Assembly (NCBI GenBank): GCA_005887825.1
Contig: VBQC01000174.1
Span: 1 to 39,386, forward strand
Reading direction: 5' to 3'
From: Verrucomicrobiota bacterium
Lineage (GTDB): Bacteria > Verrucomicrobiota > Verrucomicrobiia > Chthoniobacterales > UBA10450
Length of the DNA stretch: 39,386 bases
Shown: positions 24,292 to 33,187 of the stretch, piece by piece
How the letters are laid out: each line of letters opens with the position of its first letter
Numbering within the stretch: position 1 is the first letter of the stretch
Position numbers and translations under genes: made by a program
The notes under the pieces: generated by a model
Told to the model about the DNA's origin: nothing
Databases searched by the model: none
The model's input: the letters and a program-made list of their open reading frames with translations, nothing else

Positions 24292-25809
24292 CTATCGCCC
24301 TTTTCCAAACAGCATCGTGTACACTGTTTTCAACACGATCATTGCATCGAGCTTCAGTGAATAATGGCGGATGTAGTAGAGATCGTACTGGAGCTTCTTG
24401 ACCGCGTCCTGGTCGCTCTCGCCGTACGGATAATTCACCTGAGCCCACCCGGTGATTCCCGGTTTAACCAGGTGCCGAAAATGATAAAATGGAATCGCCT
24501 GCTCATAGCGCTCGGCGCACTCGGTCCATTCGGCGCGTGGACCAATCAGACTAAGATCGCCTTTAAAGACGTTCCAAAGTTGCGGCAACTCATCAAGGTG
24601 AAGTTTCCGCAGCCAATGTCCAACACGTGTAATACGGGGATCGTCTTTACGCGTGTAAATGTCTTCATCTTGTCCGCTGGAACGCGGACGCATGGTGCGG
24701 AATTTGAGAACGTCGAAACGTCTTCCTTCCCGACCAACTCGTCTTTGCGAAAAAAGTACGGGGCGACCGTCTTCGATGCCGATCACCAAAGCAATCAACG
24801 CCAAAAGAGGAGCGCAAAGGATCAACGCCACGGCTGAAGTGCCGATGTCAAAGAGGCGCTTAAGATAATGATATGGCGATGTGCGCGCCAGTTGGAAGCC
24901 GGTTTGGAGCGGCCAAACCGGATCGATCATATCGAAGGGCACATAACGCCAGTGAGTCTCATAAAACGATTCCAGGGTATAGACCCGCGTCTGATAAAAT
25001 TGCGTCCGCACAAGCCGCTCCAGCAATCGCGTGCCAAGCGAGCTGACATTCTCCGTCAGAATAATCCCGCTGTAATGCTCGCCCAGATCATCCAGCCTGC
25101 TCGCAATGTCTCCTTCCACGACCGGTGAAGCTTCGCCGGCAATTCGCTGGCCCGCACGCTGGCCGCCCAGATCGACAAAATGAAGCTGCTGGCTATTTGG
25201 CGAACGCTGGTACGCCTCGTAAAAGCGAACCGCTGCAGGGCCGCTGCCAATCACGAGAAACGCACGGTTGATGTCGCCGGCAGCGACATATTTTTGAATC
25301 CAGCGACGGTAGAACAAAGACACCGGCAGAAAAATCATGAAACTCAGGAGCAGCACGGCGCGGCTCGGTTTCATGGTTTGATCGAATGTCGCTGCCGAAT
25401 AAATCAGCAGCGCACTTACCCCAGAGGCAACGATGATGGCAAGAAGATGCTCAGTCGCATAAGCGAGGGTCCGTTTCTCTACGGCACGATCGTAGCCGCC
25501 GATGAAATAAAGCGCCTGCACAATGACGGCGAGTTGAATCAGATCAATGATGAAGAATTGAAATGGCGTCGCGTAGAAGGCATCATACCGCAACCAGCCC
25601 ACGATTCCGTAGATCGCGATCCAACTCGCGATGTCCAGAAAAAGATAAAGAATGGCAACCGACCACTCGTGCCTCGCGAATCGCGATAGGTATGCAACCA
25701 ATTTTCTGCGAAAAGTGCCTTGATTTGATTCCTGCCGGAACGTGAATTTCGCGCCGCTCAGCCCGGCCAATCTTCGAGATTCAGTGTCGGACTGACTGCT
25801 TCTTGCCAT
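24292..25809 (-). CDS. Exopolysaccharide phosphoglycosyltransferase (initiating sugar transferase, WbaP/EpsE-type)
   Basis: 505 residues. The N-terminal half has four to five membrane helices and a CoA-binding-like domain (NRAFLVIGSGPAAVRFYEAY). After another helix (about 325-345), the bacterial sugar-transferase domain shows LFSQRRVGREGRRFDVLKFRTM, RKLHLDELPQLWNVFKGDLSLIGPR and HLVKPGITGWAQVNY. It moves a sugar-1-phosphate to undecaprenyl phosphate at the inner membrane, the first step of the repeat unit. It is followed after 179 bp by the Wzy_C-type gene. Family certain; the sugar (Glc, Gal or other) is not. Confidence 0.95.
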   Translation of the reverse strand: MARSSQSDTESRRLAGLSGAKFTFRQESNQGTFRRKLVAYLSRFARHEWSVAILYLFLDIASWIAIYGIVGWLRYDAFYATPFQFFIIDLIQLAVIVQALYFIGGYDRAVEKRTLAYATEHLLAIIVASGVSALLIYSAATFDQTMKPSRAVLLLSFMIFLPVSLFYRRWIQKYVAAGDINRAFLVIGSGPAAVRFYEAYQRSPNSQQLHFVDLGGQRAGQRIAGEASPVVEGDIASRLDDLGEHYSGIILTENVSSLGTRLLERLVRTQFYQTRVYTLESFYETHWRYVPFDMIDPVWPLQTGFQLARTSPYHYLKRLFDIGTSAVALILCAPLLALIALVIGIEDGRPVLFSQRRVGREGRRFDVLKFRTMRPRSSGQDEDIYTRKDDPRITRVGHWLRKLHLDELPQLWNVFKGDLSLIGPRAEWTECAERYEQAIPFYHFRHLVKPGITGWAQVNYPYGESDQDAVKKLQYDLYYIRHYSLKLDAMIVLKTVYTMLFGKGR

Positions 25810-25842
25810 AGCGCGCCGGGATTATATGCTCGACCGGGAGAA

Positions 25843-25935
25843 GTGGAAAGAATGGTCTACAAGACTACAAGACCCTTCTCTCCAATCGTGGTCTCGTCTT
25901 CAATTGTCTCGTTGCCTTGTGGTCAGTCGTGGCAT
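25843..25935 (+). repeat. 7-bp-period repeat tract
   Basis: Degenerate heptads of the GTCTCGT / CAAGACC type in the gap between the GT2 and phosphoglycosyltransferase genes, running into the 3' end of the GT2 gene. The periodicity is weaker than in the CTGACCT tracts. Confidence 0.45.
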
Positions 25936-26793
25936 CTCCCGGGTCTTTACGACGCTGACAAACTCGTACCACGCTAGCAGGCGACAGAGCACCCAACCGC
26001 GGTAGCCATCGCGAAAACCTTGTTTCCAAAGGTAATGATATAGAAAACGCAGGATTGGACGGAACGGCGCATGCATCGCGAGTTTCTTTAGCCAGCGTTT
26101 GCGTTCTAGCGCTGTTCCAAACGGTGTCGCGCGTAACGCTTCCTGTCCCGCGCGCCGATGCAGCTGTCCTCGGGCTGCCGCTTCCCAAGTCGCATAGCGA
26201 TTATGTTTGTCGATGAAGGTCGCGATATCGGGGAACGCATAATGCTCCATCGGCGCGGACAAATATTCGGCGCGGCCATCGAGTAAGATGTGCTCGTGCA
26301 CTTCATTATCTCCAGAGCAGGCATCGCCGTTGATCTCCACCCGTTCGTATCGGCCCAACCGATGCCGAAACAGACGCAAATTCCAACTCGGGAAATATCC
26401 GCAATGATTAATCCATCCATGCAGAAACCAGAACCGCCGGTTCAGGTAAAATCCGTCCACGTCATCGCGCCCGATCGCGTCGCGGATCTCTTTTTCCAAT
26501 TCCGATGTGATGCGTTCATCGGCGTCGATGATCAACACCCATTCGTGCCGCCACGGAAAATTCTCCAAGGCCCAGTTCTTTTTTCGTGGGAACTTTCCAT
26601 TCCACGAGAACTGCACCACTTGTGTCCCCGCCGCAGTGGCGATCTCCTGCGTCCCATCCGTGCTCGCCGAATCGACCACAACAATTTCATCGGCAAATGA
26701 AACACTGGCGAGACAATCTCGCAGGTTTGCGGCCTCGTTTTTGACGGGAACCAGCACCGATAACGGCGCGCGCCGGTTATCTTGCTCGCTCAT
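25900..26793 (-). CDS. Glycosyltransferase family 2
   Basis: 297 residues with a GT-A fold. It opens LSVLVPVKNEAANLRDCLAS, then DEIVVVDSASTDGTQEIA and WVLIIDADERIT (the DAD metal site), followed by FYLNRRFWFLHGWINHCGYFPSWNLRLFRH. This last part resembles the WaaE/KdtX-type beta-1,4-glucosyltransferase branch of GT2. There is no membrane helix of its own; it acts at the cytoplasmic face. The start overlaps the acyltransferase stop (ATGA). The C-terminus (MPRLTTRQRDN) runs into a degenerate heptad tract. Confidence 0.92.
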   Translation of the reverse strand: MSEQDNRRAPLSVLVPVKNEAANLRDCLASVSFADEIVVVDSASTDGTQEIATAAGTQVVQFSWNGKFPRKKNWALENFPWRHEWVLIIDADERITSELEKEIRDAIGRDDVDGFYLNRRFWFLHGWINHCGYFPSWNLRLFRHRLGRYERVEINGDACSGDNEVHEHILLDGRAEYLSAPMEHYAFPDIATFIDKHNRYATWEAAARGQLHRRAGQEALRATPFGTALERKRWLKKLAMHAPFRPILRFLYHYLWKQGFRDGYRGWVLCRLLAWYEFVSVVKTREMPRLTTRQRDN

Positions 26794-27335
26794 TGAGTGA
26801 TCTCGCGTCGCTTGCTTTCACGCGCCGGATTTCCAACAACAATCACCCATGGCTTCACGTCCTTCATTACGACTGAGCCAGCGGCGACAATCGCTCCTTC
26901 ACCAATGGCAACTCCCGGCCCAACGAACGCATCCGCACAAATCCAAGCCTCCGCGCCAATGGTGATCGGCGGACGCAGCAGTAGAAAATCCGATCTTGTG
27001 TGATCGTGCGTCCCCGCACACAGATGAGCGCGGTGCGAAATGGTGGCGCGCGCGCCGATCGTGACACGGCCGAGATTATAAATAAACGCGTAATCTCCGA
27101 TGGCGCTCTCCTCTTCCACGTCCAGGTTCCATGGGAAATAGATAGTCGCAGAAGGGTAAACATGAACATTACGACCGACCTTTGCTCCAAAACAGCGGAG
27201 CAGAAATCGTCTCCAGGCGAAACAGGGTCTCGGACTAAGTCGGAACAACGGTTGCACCAAGGTCCATAACATCCTCCGAGCCATTTCACCCGAAGAATAC
27301 TTTTGCGCGCTGCGGTTTTTTTCGATGTCCAGCAT
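26790..27335 (-). CDS. Hexapeptide-repeat acyltransferase (WcaF-like)
   Basis: About 181 residues from the ATG at 27335; an upstream ATG at 27386 would add residues read from a repeat tract. The left-handed beta-helix is shown by hexapeptide turns: VGRNVHVYPSATIYFP, SAIGDYAFIYNLGRVTIGARATISHRAHLCAGTHDH, then ITIGAEAWICADAFVGPGVAIGEGAIVAAGSVVMKDV and the closing VVGNPAR. The His in THDH fits the catalytic/CoA site of WcaF-type acetyltransferases, which O-acetylate a sugar of the polymer. It is coupled by ATGA to the GT2 gene. Confidence 0.92.
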   Translation of the reverse strand: MLDIEKNRSAQKYSSGEMARRMLWTLVQPLFRLSPRPCFAWRRFLLRCFGAKVGRNVHVYPSATIYFPWNLDVEEESAIGDYAFIYNLGRVTIGARATISHRAHLCAGTHDHTRSDFLLLRPPITIGAEAWICADAFVGPGVAIGEGAIVAAGSVVMKDVKPWVIVVGNPARESKRREITQ

Positions 27336-27422
27336 GCGAAAGACCAATTGACTACGAACCACATGACTACGGGACTGCCGGCGCATAGTCCAGCGGTCTC
27401 GGTGTCTTGCCTCCGACTTCTC

Positions 27423-28604
27423 TCAGTCAAGCCTGACTGTCTCCGGCCGTGTGCCACCGCCAAGCATCCACTCATAAACCGAGCGCATCTGTTCGCCAAT
27501 TCGTGCCCATGAGAACGCTTCCGCTACCAGAGCCCGACCGCTGGCGCCCATCGCTTTTCGATCGTCATCACTCATTTCAATTAGTTGTTTTAGGCCTGCG
27601 GCAATTTCCTTCGAGGTCGTGCCAATTTGTAACGCCGCCCACGCAACGAAGCCTTCTGGCAGATTGCATTCGGGCGTCATCAGCACCGGTTTTGCATAAG
27701 CCCAGGCTTCCAGCACTGTCATCGGCAGCCCTTCGCTAAGCGAAGGCAGCACAAATGCGTCGCACGCGCGATAACACGCATCCCTGGCCGCCCCGAATCG
27801 GGGACCGAGAAAGATAACAGAGGTCAGAAGTCGCAGGTCAGTAGTCAGTTTTCTGAGCTGCGCTTCGTGTCCTGCCTGATCCCAGCCCGCGATGGCGAGC
27901 ATCCAAGAGTTGAGGGTCGATGGATGAGAGTTCAGAACGTCTTTCCACGCGCGAATCAGATTCACCAAGTTCTTCTTTGGATGTAGCCTCCCCAGATACA
28001 GCAGCAGCTTTCTCCCTCCAGCGACGGACGCCAAGCGTGATACGTGACCGCTGACTTCTGAACTCTGACTGGCGGGCAGATCAATTCCGTTGGGAATGAT
28101 GCAAATTGGATTGCGTAAACCGTGCTGGCGCAACATTAGATGTTCGGCCTTCGAATTGACGTGAAAGCAGGCCGCGCTGCGATGGGCTGCGTCCTCCCAC
28201 AACGCGCGTACCAGGCGCTTTTTCCACGCCGAATTTCGGAGCGCCCATGGGGCGAGCATACCGTGTGCAGTGTATATGAGGGGCCGTTTTGTGCGCCGGT
28301 GCCACCGATATGCAGCAAATGAAGGATACGTCCAGAGCCCATGCACATGCGCAATGTCGGGACATATGTCCGCGAGATATTGTCCGTAGCCGGGGGCATA
28401 GCCAAAACTGCGCGCAAATACAGGCGAAAAAACGGTTGGCCTTAAAGGCGCCCACTCGATGATGTCCGTCTTCGTGAACTCATCCTCCACACCAAGGAGG
28501 ACAATCTCCTTTTTATGACAGGTTGTCTGTGCAAGTCGTTTGCAAATCTCCAACAGACCGCCGGCCTTTCGCGAAACCGAATTCAACAGATAGGCAATCT
28601 TCAT
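27423..28604 (-). CDS. Glycosyltransferase family 4 (GT-B)
   Basis: 393 residues. The N-terminal half has the acceptor domain start KIAYLLNSVSRKAGGL and AHVHGLWTYPSFAAYRW. The C-terminal half has LLYLGRLHPKKNLVNLIRAW, the donor-site stretch DAFVLPSLSEGLPMTVLEAWAYAKPVLMT (E-x7-E pattern), and a helical end. It is a retaining GT4, probably using a nucleotide sugar in the cytoplasm. Two heptad repeat tracts (27817-27855 and 28037-28071) lie inside the gene without breaking the frame. The start overlaps the previous gene by 4 bp. Confidence 0.92.
   Translation of the reverse strand: MKIAYLLNSVSRKAGGLLEICKRLAQTTCHKKEIVLLGVEDEFTKTDIIEWAPLRPTVFSPVFARSFGYAPGYGQYLADICPDIAHVHGLWTYPSFAAYRWHRRTKRPLIYTAHGMLAPWALRNSAWKKRLVRALWEDAAHRSAACFHVNSKAEHLMLRQHGLRNPICIIPNGIDLPASQSSEVSGHVSRLASVAGGRKLLLYLGRLHPKKNLVNLIRAWKDVLNSHPSTLNSWMLAIAGWDQAGHEAQLRKLTTDLRLLTSVIFLGPRFGAARDACYRACDAFVLPSLSEGLPMTVLEAWAYAKPVLMTPECNLPEGFVAWAALQIGTTSKEIAAGLKQLIEMSDDDRKAMGASGRALVAEAFSWARIGEQMRSVYEWMLGGGTRPETVRLD
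27817..27855 (-). repeat. 7-bp-period repeat tract inside a GT4 gene
   Basis: Heptads of consensus CAGAGGT on the plus strand (variants CAGAAGT, CAGTAGT), i.e. the reverse complement of the ACCTCTG type. In the gene they encode the segment RKLTTDLRLLTS between the donor-domain strands. Confidence 0.7.
28037..28071 (-). repeat. 7-bp-period repeat tract inside a GT4 gene
   Basis: Five heptads of CTGACTT / CTGAACT / GTGACCG type in register. They encode the interdomain linker SQSSEVSGHVSR, just before the second Rossmann domain. Confidence 0.7.
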
Positions 28605-29824
28605 CGCCGAAATCGCGTGGCGCCGGACAGGATTGCGCGGTCGAATGCTCTAAATTTCCTTCGCGGAAGGTCAATTGCCATCGTTGCGGCACGCTTCAGT
28701 CCTTCACCGAAGCGATTCGGCCCGAGGTTCGTCGCGATCCTGCGGCTCGCATGTCCAAGGCTTTCTCGCTCGTCGTCTGATAACGAAGCCATCTCGAACA
28801 ATCGTGAGGCCAGCTCATGCTGGTTCATGGGATCAAAAGTAAACCCATTGTCCTGCACCAATTCCGGCACGCATCCGCAGCGATTCGACACGATCACCGG
28901 CAAACCCGATGCGCTCGCTTCGTTTACGACCAATCCCCATTGTTCGGACGCGCTGCCATGAACAAATGCCTTGGCCAGCGCGTAGTAAACCGGTAGCTCG
29001 TCGTACTGTTTGAAGCCTGGAAGGTGCACGTGGGCGTGCAAACGCAGATCGGAGACCAGACGACAAAGGTCAGTCTTCAGCGGTCCGTCACCGACAAGGA
29101 CTAAATCCCAAGGTCCGTTGTCTGTTGTCCGGTGCCCGATATCTCCATCGCCTTTCATCTGGCGATATCCGGCATAAGCGCGGATAAGTGTCGGGAGGTT
29201 CTTTTTTTTAATGAACCGTGCCGACGCGAGAAAGTAATTCTCCGGCAGCCCGTATTTCCGTCTGACCTCTGATCTCTGATTTCTGACCTCTGCCGCCTTC
29301 TGGCGGAAATGCTCATTGTCCACGACATCATATCCCGTGAAGATCTGGTCCCTCGGCATCCCAAGTTCGATCAGGTAATCAATGTGACGCTGGCCGCCCA
29401 CCAAAGCCGTTGAGTAAAGACGGATAATCCGTTCCTTTATCCATTCGCGCCAGCGCACGCGAGGTTCATCCAGCGCTGTGCTTTCCGACATCAAAATTGG
29501 AGGCGTGCCGGTTTCCATACACCATCGCAAAGCTGCCAGGGCACCCTTGTCGGACCATCCGGGAATTGCCACAGCATCCGGACTGCAACTTTGCAACGCG
29601 TTTTCGACGCGTGTAGAAATCTGCTTATCTGACATTGTACGCGTGTCTCCGCTGGGAAATAGAGTCAGCCCCGAATATCCCGGGGTGTCTTTAACTGGCG
29701 ACCAAGCGTAATCCTGCGTTTCCGCTGCGACCTCGATGCCAGTGACATCGCAATGGCGCGCCGCTGCTTCCAGTCGCGCGCAATGATAGGGACCGAACCG
29801 ATGAAAGATGACAGCGACTCTCAC
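28601..29824 (-). CDS. Glycosyltransferase family 4 (GT-B)
   Basis: About 407 residues from the GTG at 29824, which overlaps the TGA of the polymerase gene (GTGA) and lies right at the domain start RVAVIFHRFGPYHCARLEAA. The longer open frame to 30046 is antisense-like shadow of that gene. The C-terminal domain has FIKKKNLPTLIRAYAGYRQ, LVLVGDGPLKTDLCRLV, EQWGLVVNEASASGLPVIVSN and GCVPELV, a typical GT4 donor site. Three heptad tracts lie inside the gene (about 29043-29084, 29112-29146 and 29261-29292). Confidence 0.9.
   Translation of the reverse strand: MRVAVIFHRFGPYHCARLEAAARHCDVTGIEVAAETQDYAWSPVKDTPGYSGLTLFPSGDTRTMSDKQISTRVENALQSCSPDAVAIPGWSDKGALAALRWCMETGTPPILMSESTALDEPRVRWREWIKERIIRLYSTALVGGQRHIDYLIELGMPRDQIFTGYDVVDNEHFRQKAAEVRNQRSEVRRKYGLPENYFLASARFIKKKNLPTLIRAYAGYRQMKGDGDIGHRTTDNGPWDLVLVGDGPLKTDLCRLVSDLRLHAHVHLPGFKQYDELPVYYALAKAFVHGSASEQWGLVVNEASASGLPVIVSNRCGCVPELVQDNGFTFDPMNQHELASRLFEMASLSDDERESLGHASRRIATNLGPNRFGEGLKRAATMAIDLPRRKFRAFDRAILSGATRFRR
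29112..29146 (-). repeat. 7-bp-period repeat tract inside a GT4 gene, second type
   Basis: On the minus strand, heptads GATATCG, GGCACCG, GACAACA, GACAACG run in register. They encode GHRTTDN, an insert just before the conserved WDLVLVGDG strand. Confidence 0.65.
29261..29292 (-). repeat. 7-bp-period repeat tract inside a GT4 gene
   Basis: Four and a half near-perfect heptads of consensus TCTGACC (variants TCTGATC, TCTGATT). They encode EVRNQRSEVRR, a linker in the glycosyltransferase. Confidence 0.85.
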
Positions 29825-31131
29825 TTCGAGAGGAGCTGAGCGGGCACGGGGGACGACGAAAACGGCGCGGCAAAAGCACCACGCTCTCTCGCGTAGAATG
29901 CGATTGCGCCGATAAAGATCAGGCCATAAATAAACGCGGGTAGGAAATCTATTGTTTGATGCGTCGCAGCGCGCATTGCTGACGTCGTGATTTGAATATA
30001 GAGGATTTGCGCGACGATCCCGTTTGGGCGGTTCGTTGCGGCCCAAAGGGTCTTAAATAGGTATCCCACTGCAGCGAAAAACAGGCAGCCAAAATACCCG
30101 AATTGGTTAAACGAATCTCCCATGCCTGTCACGGTCAGGCCGGGCGGCAACCTGAATCCAAGCACGTCGTACACGAAGTCGCTCAGGTCGCGATGCTCTC
30201 CACTAATCATGAAAGCATTCTTGAACCTGCTGCCAAAAAATTGTGCTGGAACAAAGCGGAACACGATCTCGTTCCAGTAGCCCGCACCACATTCGTAATC
30301 TCCTGTCTCTTCCGTCGCCGCTATGAGCGCCGTCGCATTTTTCAATTCACCGATTGCATCAGGGGCAAGAGCCTCCCGAAATTGTTCTGTGAAATTGATC
30401 TCTTTGAACGCTGCGAAGGGATCTTCTCTGGCCAGTTCCCGGTACTCAGACGTTGAGGGGATTATGAGCATAGCTCCGACGATTGCAGCTATGATGGCCC
30501 AGCGCGGTGCTGCTTTTCCTTTGATGAAAAAAATTCCAAGACCCACGGACATCAGGAACAGCACCGTCGGTTCGCGGCGTCCGTAGAAGAGAGCGGCCTG
30601 CATTGGGATCACGGCCGCGCCCGCCGTTGCCACCCACGCTGTGATCCATTTTTCCTTCAGCGCGCAGTAAAAGCAGATTGCGAACCCGGGGTAAACCAGG
30701 CCACCAAAAAAAAGGTAGACCGTTCCGATCCCGGTCAGCTGCGTGGACAATTCTTCCTCCTCGGCCAGCGTGCTAAACTTATAGGTGAAGTACGAGCCAA
30801 GGAGGACAAGGACGATGCCGCCTTGCAGAAAACGCGCCAGATCAATGGGAATATTGAATTTCTCGAGGAGTCTCGGATGCGGGCGGCGCTGATAACCGAT
30901 CCAGCAGCACGCCACGCACAGAAAACACATCAAAAGCGTCATGCGTAGATAAATACCACCCCACTGATCACCGTAGAGCGCATAAGCCTGCGGAAGAATG
31001 AACGCAGTGAAGGTCGCGCCCATGAAGTACGGGTATTCGTAAATTAGCCGCGGCCGCCAAATCGCTGACGCAACTAACCCAACAGAAGTCAGCGCGAACG
31101 GATAGAAAAAATTGAAGTTGAGCATCGGCAC
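29821..31131 (-). CDS. Wzy-type oligosaccharide repeat-unit polymerase
   Basis: 436 residues with about 12 hydrophobic segments and a large loop between residues about 240 and 340 that includes EYRELAREDPFAAFKEINF, YWNEIVFRFVPAQFF and TVTGMGDSFNQFGYFGCLFF. This is the layout of O-antigen/EPS polymerases that join flipped repeat units in the periplasm. Sequence conservation in Wzy is low, so the call rests on topology and place between glycosyltransferase genes. It overlaps the next gene by 4 bp. Confidence 0.8.
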   Translation of the reverse strand: MPMLNFNFFYPFALTSVGLVASAIWRPRLIYEYPYFMGATFTAFILPQAYALYGDQWGGIYLRMTLLMCFLCVACCWIGYQRRPHPRLLEKFNIPIDLARFLQGGIVLVLLGSYFTYKFSTLAEEEELSTQLTGIGTVYLFFGGLVYPGFAICFYCALKEKWITAWVATAGAAVIPMQAALFYGRREPTVLFLMSVGLGIFFIKGKAAPRWAIIAAIVGAMLIIPSTSEYRELAREDPFAAFKEINFTEQFREALAPDAIGELKNATALIAATEETGDYECGAGYWNEIVFRFVPAQFFGSRFKNAFMISGEHRDLSDFVYDVLGFRLPPGLTVTGMGDSFNQFGYFGCLFFAAVGYLFKTLWAATNRPNGIVAQILYIQITTSAMRAATHQTIDFLPAFIYGLIFIGAIAFYARERGAFAAPFSSSPVPAQLLSK

Positions 31132-31185
31132 GCGCGGTCTACGAGACCAAGCTAACTATGAAGATCACCTAGTATGAAACAAAAA

Positions 31186-32343
31186 TCACTGCAACGAGTC
31201 AGCTTTGCAGGCGGCTTTTTCCAGTTCTGCGTCAATGCGACTATTTAATGTGAGAGCGCGGGCTGCCCATGTGTGTTCTCGCGCACGCTTTCTCATCAAT
31301 TCCAGATAAGTCGAATCAGCGGGCGCGCTCAAAGCTTGTTTTACCTTTTCGAGAAACTCCTCATCGGTTGAAGCGATCATCACGCAATCCTGAAATTCAC
31401 GAACCTGTGAACAAGCATCCGTCGCGACGATCGGGCGGCTTGCTGCCAGATGATCGAAAAGACGCATCGGAGAGCACATTGTATTGAAATGGCACGAGCG
31501 AAAAGGAATTAAGGCCACATCCACGGCCTGAAGCCAAACGCGAAGCGCGTCATGAGCTTGCTCGGCGGCAAAGATACATTTTGGATTTCGTCGTAGTGTA
31601 TCCAATCTGGCATCTTTAAAGCCGGCTGCGACCGGTCCCACCAGTAGAACTGATCCAACCGCATCGGACTCGGCAACTTTCTCGATAAGATCAAAATCCA
31701 GACGGTCGCTGATTCCGCCAATCACCCCGGCGATTGGACGTGTGAGCTTGCGAAAACGACTCAGCAACCGATCGATTTCCAAATCCGAAACAGGAGCGAG
31801 AAATTCCTCACCTGTCGCATTCATGCTGACTGAACCTCTTGCGGGATCAATCGCATATTCTTTGACCGCGCGATCACGCAGAGCCTCCGAAACGAAAAAG
31901 CTGTGCTTCGCGTTCTGGACGACGACAGATTCCTGCTGCCGCATTTCATTTGAGTTCCACCCCGCGTAGTTCATGTAATCATCAGAGCAATAATAACAGA
32001 TTGGAAATTCAGAACTCAGATCCCGAACGAGCGGGGCGTAATGAGGTGAGGTGACTACAAGCGCTGACGGGTCTGCTCCTACCGAACGACATTCCTTCAG
32101 TGCAGCCGTCCAAAGTCGCGGCAATACCTCCGCTGCTCGCCGCGTAGCCCACCCAAAAGGCAATACGATGGAGAGCACTGTCATCTTCTGTTGTGTGCCG
32201 CGTTTTGCTCCCCATGGCAATCGCCGATGCCGCATCGCAATTAGCGGATCCATTGGCGCTAATCCGAGGACAGGACGGAGTCCACTTAGCGCTTGAAATG
32301 GGCAGCTTCGCCAAAGCGTGTTGATGTCAGCCACGATAAGCAC
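31186..32343 (-). CDS. Glycosyltransferase, GT-B type
   Basis: About 385 residues from the GTG at 32343, which lies 7 bases after the FkbM gene stop and begins the first strand VLIVADINTLWRSCPFQAL. The longer open frame to 32430 lies over the FkbM gene. GT-B features: VTSPHYAPLVRDLSSEFPICYYCSDDY, VVQNAKHSFFVSEALRDRA, PIAGVIGGISDRLDFDLIEKVAES, then SVLLVGPV and FNTMCSPMRLFDHLAASRPIVATD. The pattern is like TuaH-type teichuronic acid transferases. Donor and acceptor are unknown. Confidence 0.82.
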   Translation of the reverse strand: MLIVADINTLWRSCPFQALSGLRPVLGLAPMDPLIAMRHRRLPWGAKRGTQQKMTVLSIVLPFGWATRRAAEVLPRLWTAALKECRSVGADPSALVVTSPHYAPLVRDLSSEFPICYYCSDDYMNYAGWNSNEMRQQESVVVQNAKHSFFVSEALRDRAVKEYAIDPARGSVSMNATGEEFLAPVSDLEIDRLLSRFRKLTRPIAGVIGGISDRLDFDLIEKVAESDAVGSVLLVGPVAAGFKDARLDTLRRNPKCIFAAEQAHDALRVWLQAVDVALIPFRSCHFNTMCSPMRLFDHLAASRPIVATDACSQVREFQDCVMIASTDEEFLEKVKQALSAPADSTYLELMRKRAREHTWAARALTLNSRIDAELEKAACKADSLQ

Positions 32344-32350
32344 GGGCGCT

Positions 32351-33187
32351 TCAATTGCTATCGCTGACCTTCGGTTCGATGGAATGCACATACATCGCGT
32401 CGGCCCAGAGCGGCCGTTCCGCGTTTCCATATGGTGCGGAGATCCCGTAAAGATGAAACCCAGCCATATTTAAAAACGCATGAAGTTCGTCAAAGGCAAC
32501 AGCGCGATTGTAATGCTGGGTGTAGTTGACTTCGATCAACAAAGCTTCCGTTTGTCCGAGCGTGCGCGTCGCGCCGTGCAGCACTTCGATTTCATAACCT
32601 TGCACGTCGATTTTCAGGAGACCCACACGCGCATTTGGCTCAATTACATCATCTAGACGCACCATAGGTGCCCACATCTTCTCGACGATGGTGTAATCAC
32701 CTCGGGCGTACGAGGCTTCAATACCTTCTTGTGGTGTGAGCACACTGCTCATTTTCGTGTTGTAAGTGCAATTTAACTCTACTTCGCCTGCTGTTGCGCC
32801 GGCTGCGGCGCGAACTAATTGTCCGCCGGGGATGCTCGCGAGCAATGGCGCGAGGATTTTTTGACATGTCGGCAGCGGTTCAAACGCGACCACTGCAGCC
32901 GGTTTTGACAACTGCGTCGCGGCACGAATGAAGTCACCGTCGTTTGCGCCGACATCAATGAGTATCCAGTCGGAGCTATGGCGAAGAAATAAAGGCCAAA
33001 GATCGAACCGACATGCATCAACCGCCGCTTCGCAATCATAGCTTTGCGCCGCACTCGGTACCAATCCAAGACCCCGCAAACGAAGCAGCAGCCGCCGCGT
33101 TTCAACAAAGCCGTGAGGCGCGCAACCAACGAGTACCGATTTCAGTCTATTCCAGATCCGCTCCATCTTTTGGAACAAGGGCAACAT
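32351..33187 (-). CDS. FkbM family methyltransferase
   Basis: 278 residues; an ATG at 33166 is another start. The SAM-binding motif I is WILIDVGANDGDF. It is followed by AAVVAFEPLPTCQKILAPLL (motif II), then GLLKIDVQGYEIEVLHGA and LLIEVNYTQHYN. FkbM enzymes O-methylate sugars or polyketides. It overlaps the second FkbM gene by 41 bp and is less similar to it than an intact tandem duplication would give, so it probably has its own target hydroxyl. Confidence 0.92.
   Translation of the reverse strand: MLPLFQKMERIWNRLKSVLVGCAPHGFVETRRLLLRLRGLGLVPSAAQSYDCEAAVDACRFDLWPLFLRHSSDWILIDVGANDGDFIRAATQLSKPAAVVAFEPLPTCQKILAPLLASIPGGQLVRAAAGATAGEVELNCTYNTKMSSVLTPQEGIEASYARGDYTIVEKMWAPMVRLDDVIEPNARVGLLKIDVQGYEIEVLHGATRTLGQTEALLIEVNYTQHYNRAVAFDELHAFLNMAGFHLYGISAPYGNAERPLWADAMYVHSIEPKVSDSN

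Noticed and set aside
29825..30046. Upstream extension of the GT4 frame
   Set aside because: It overlaps the Wzy-type gene and has low-quality composition; the GTG at 29824 begins exactly at the domain.
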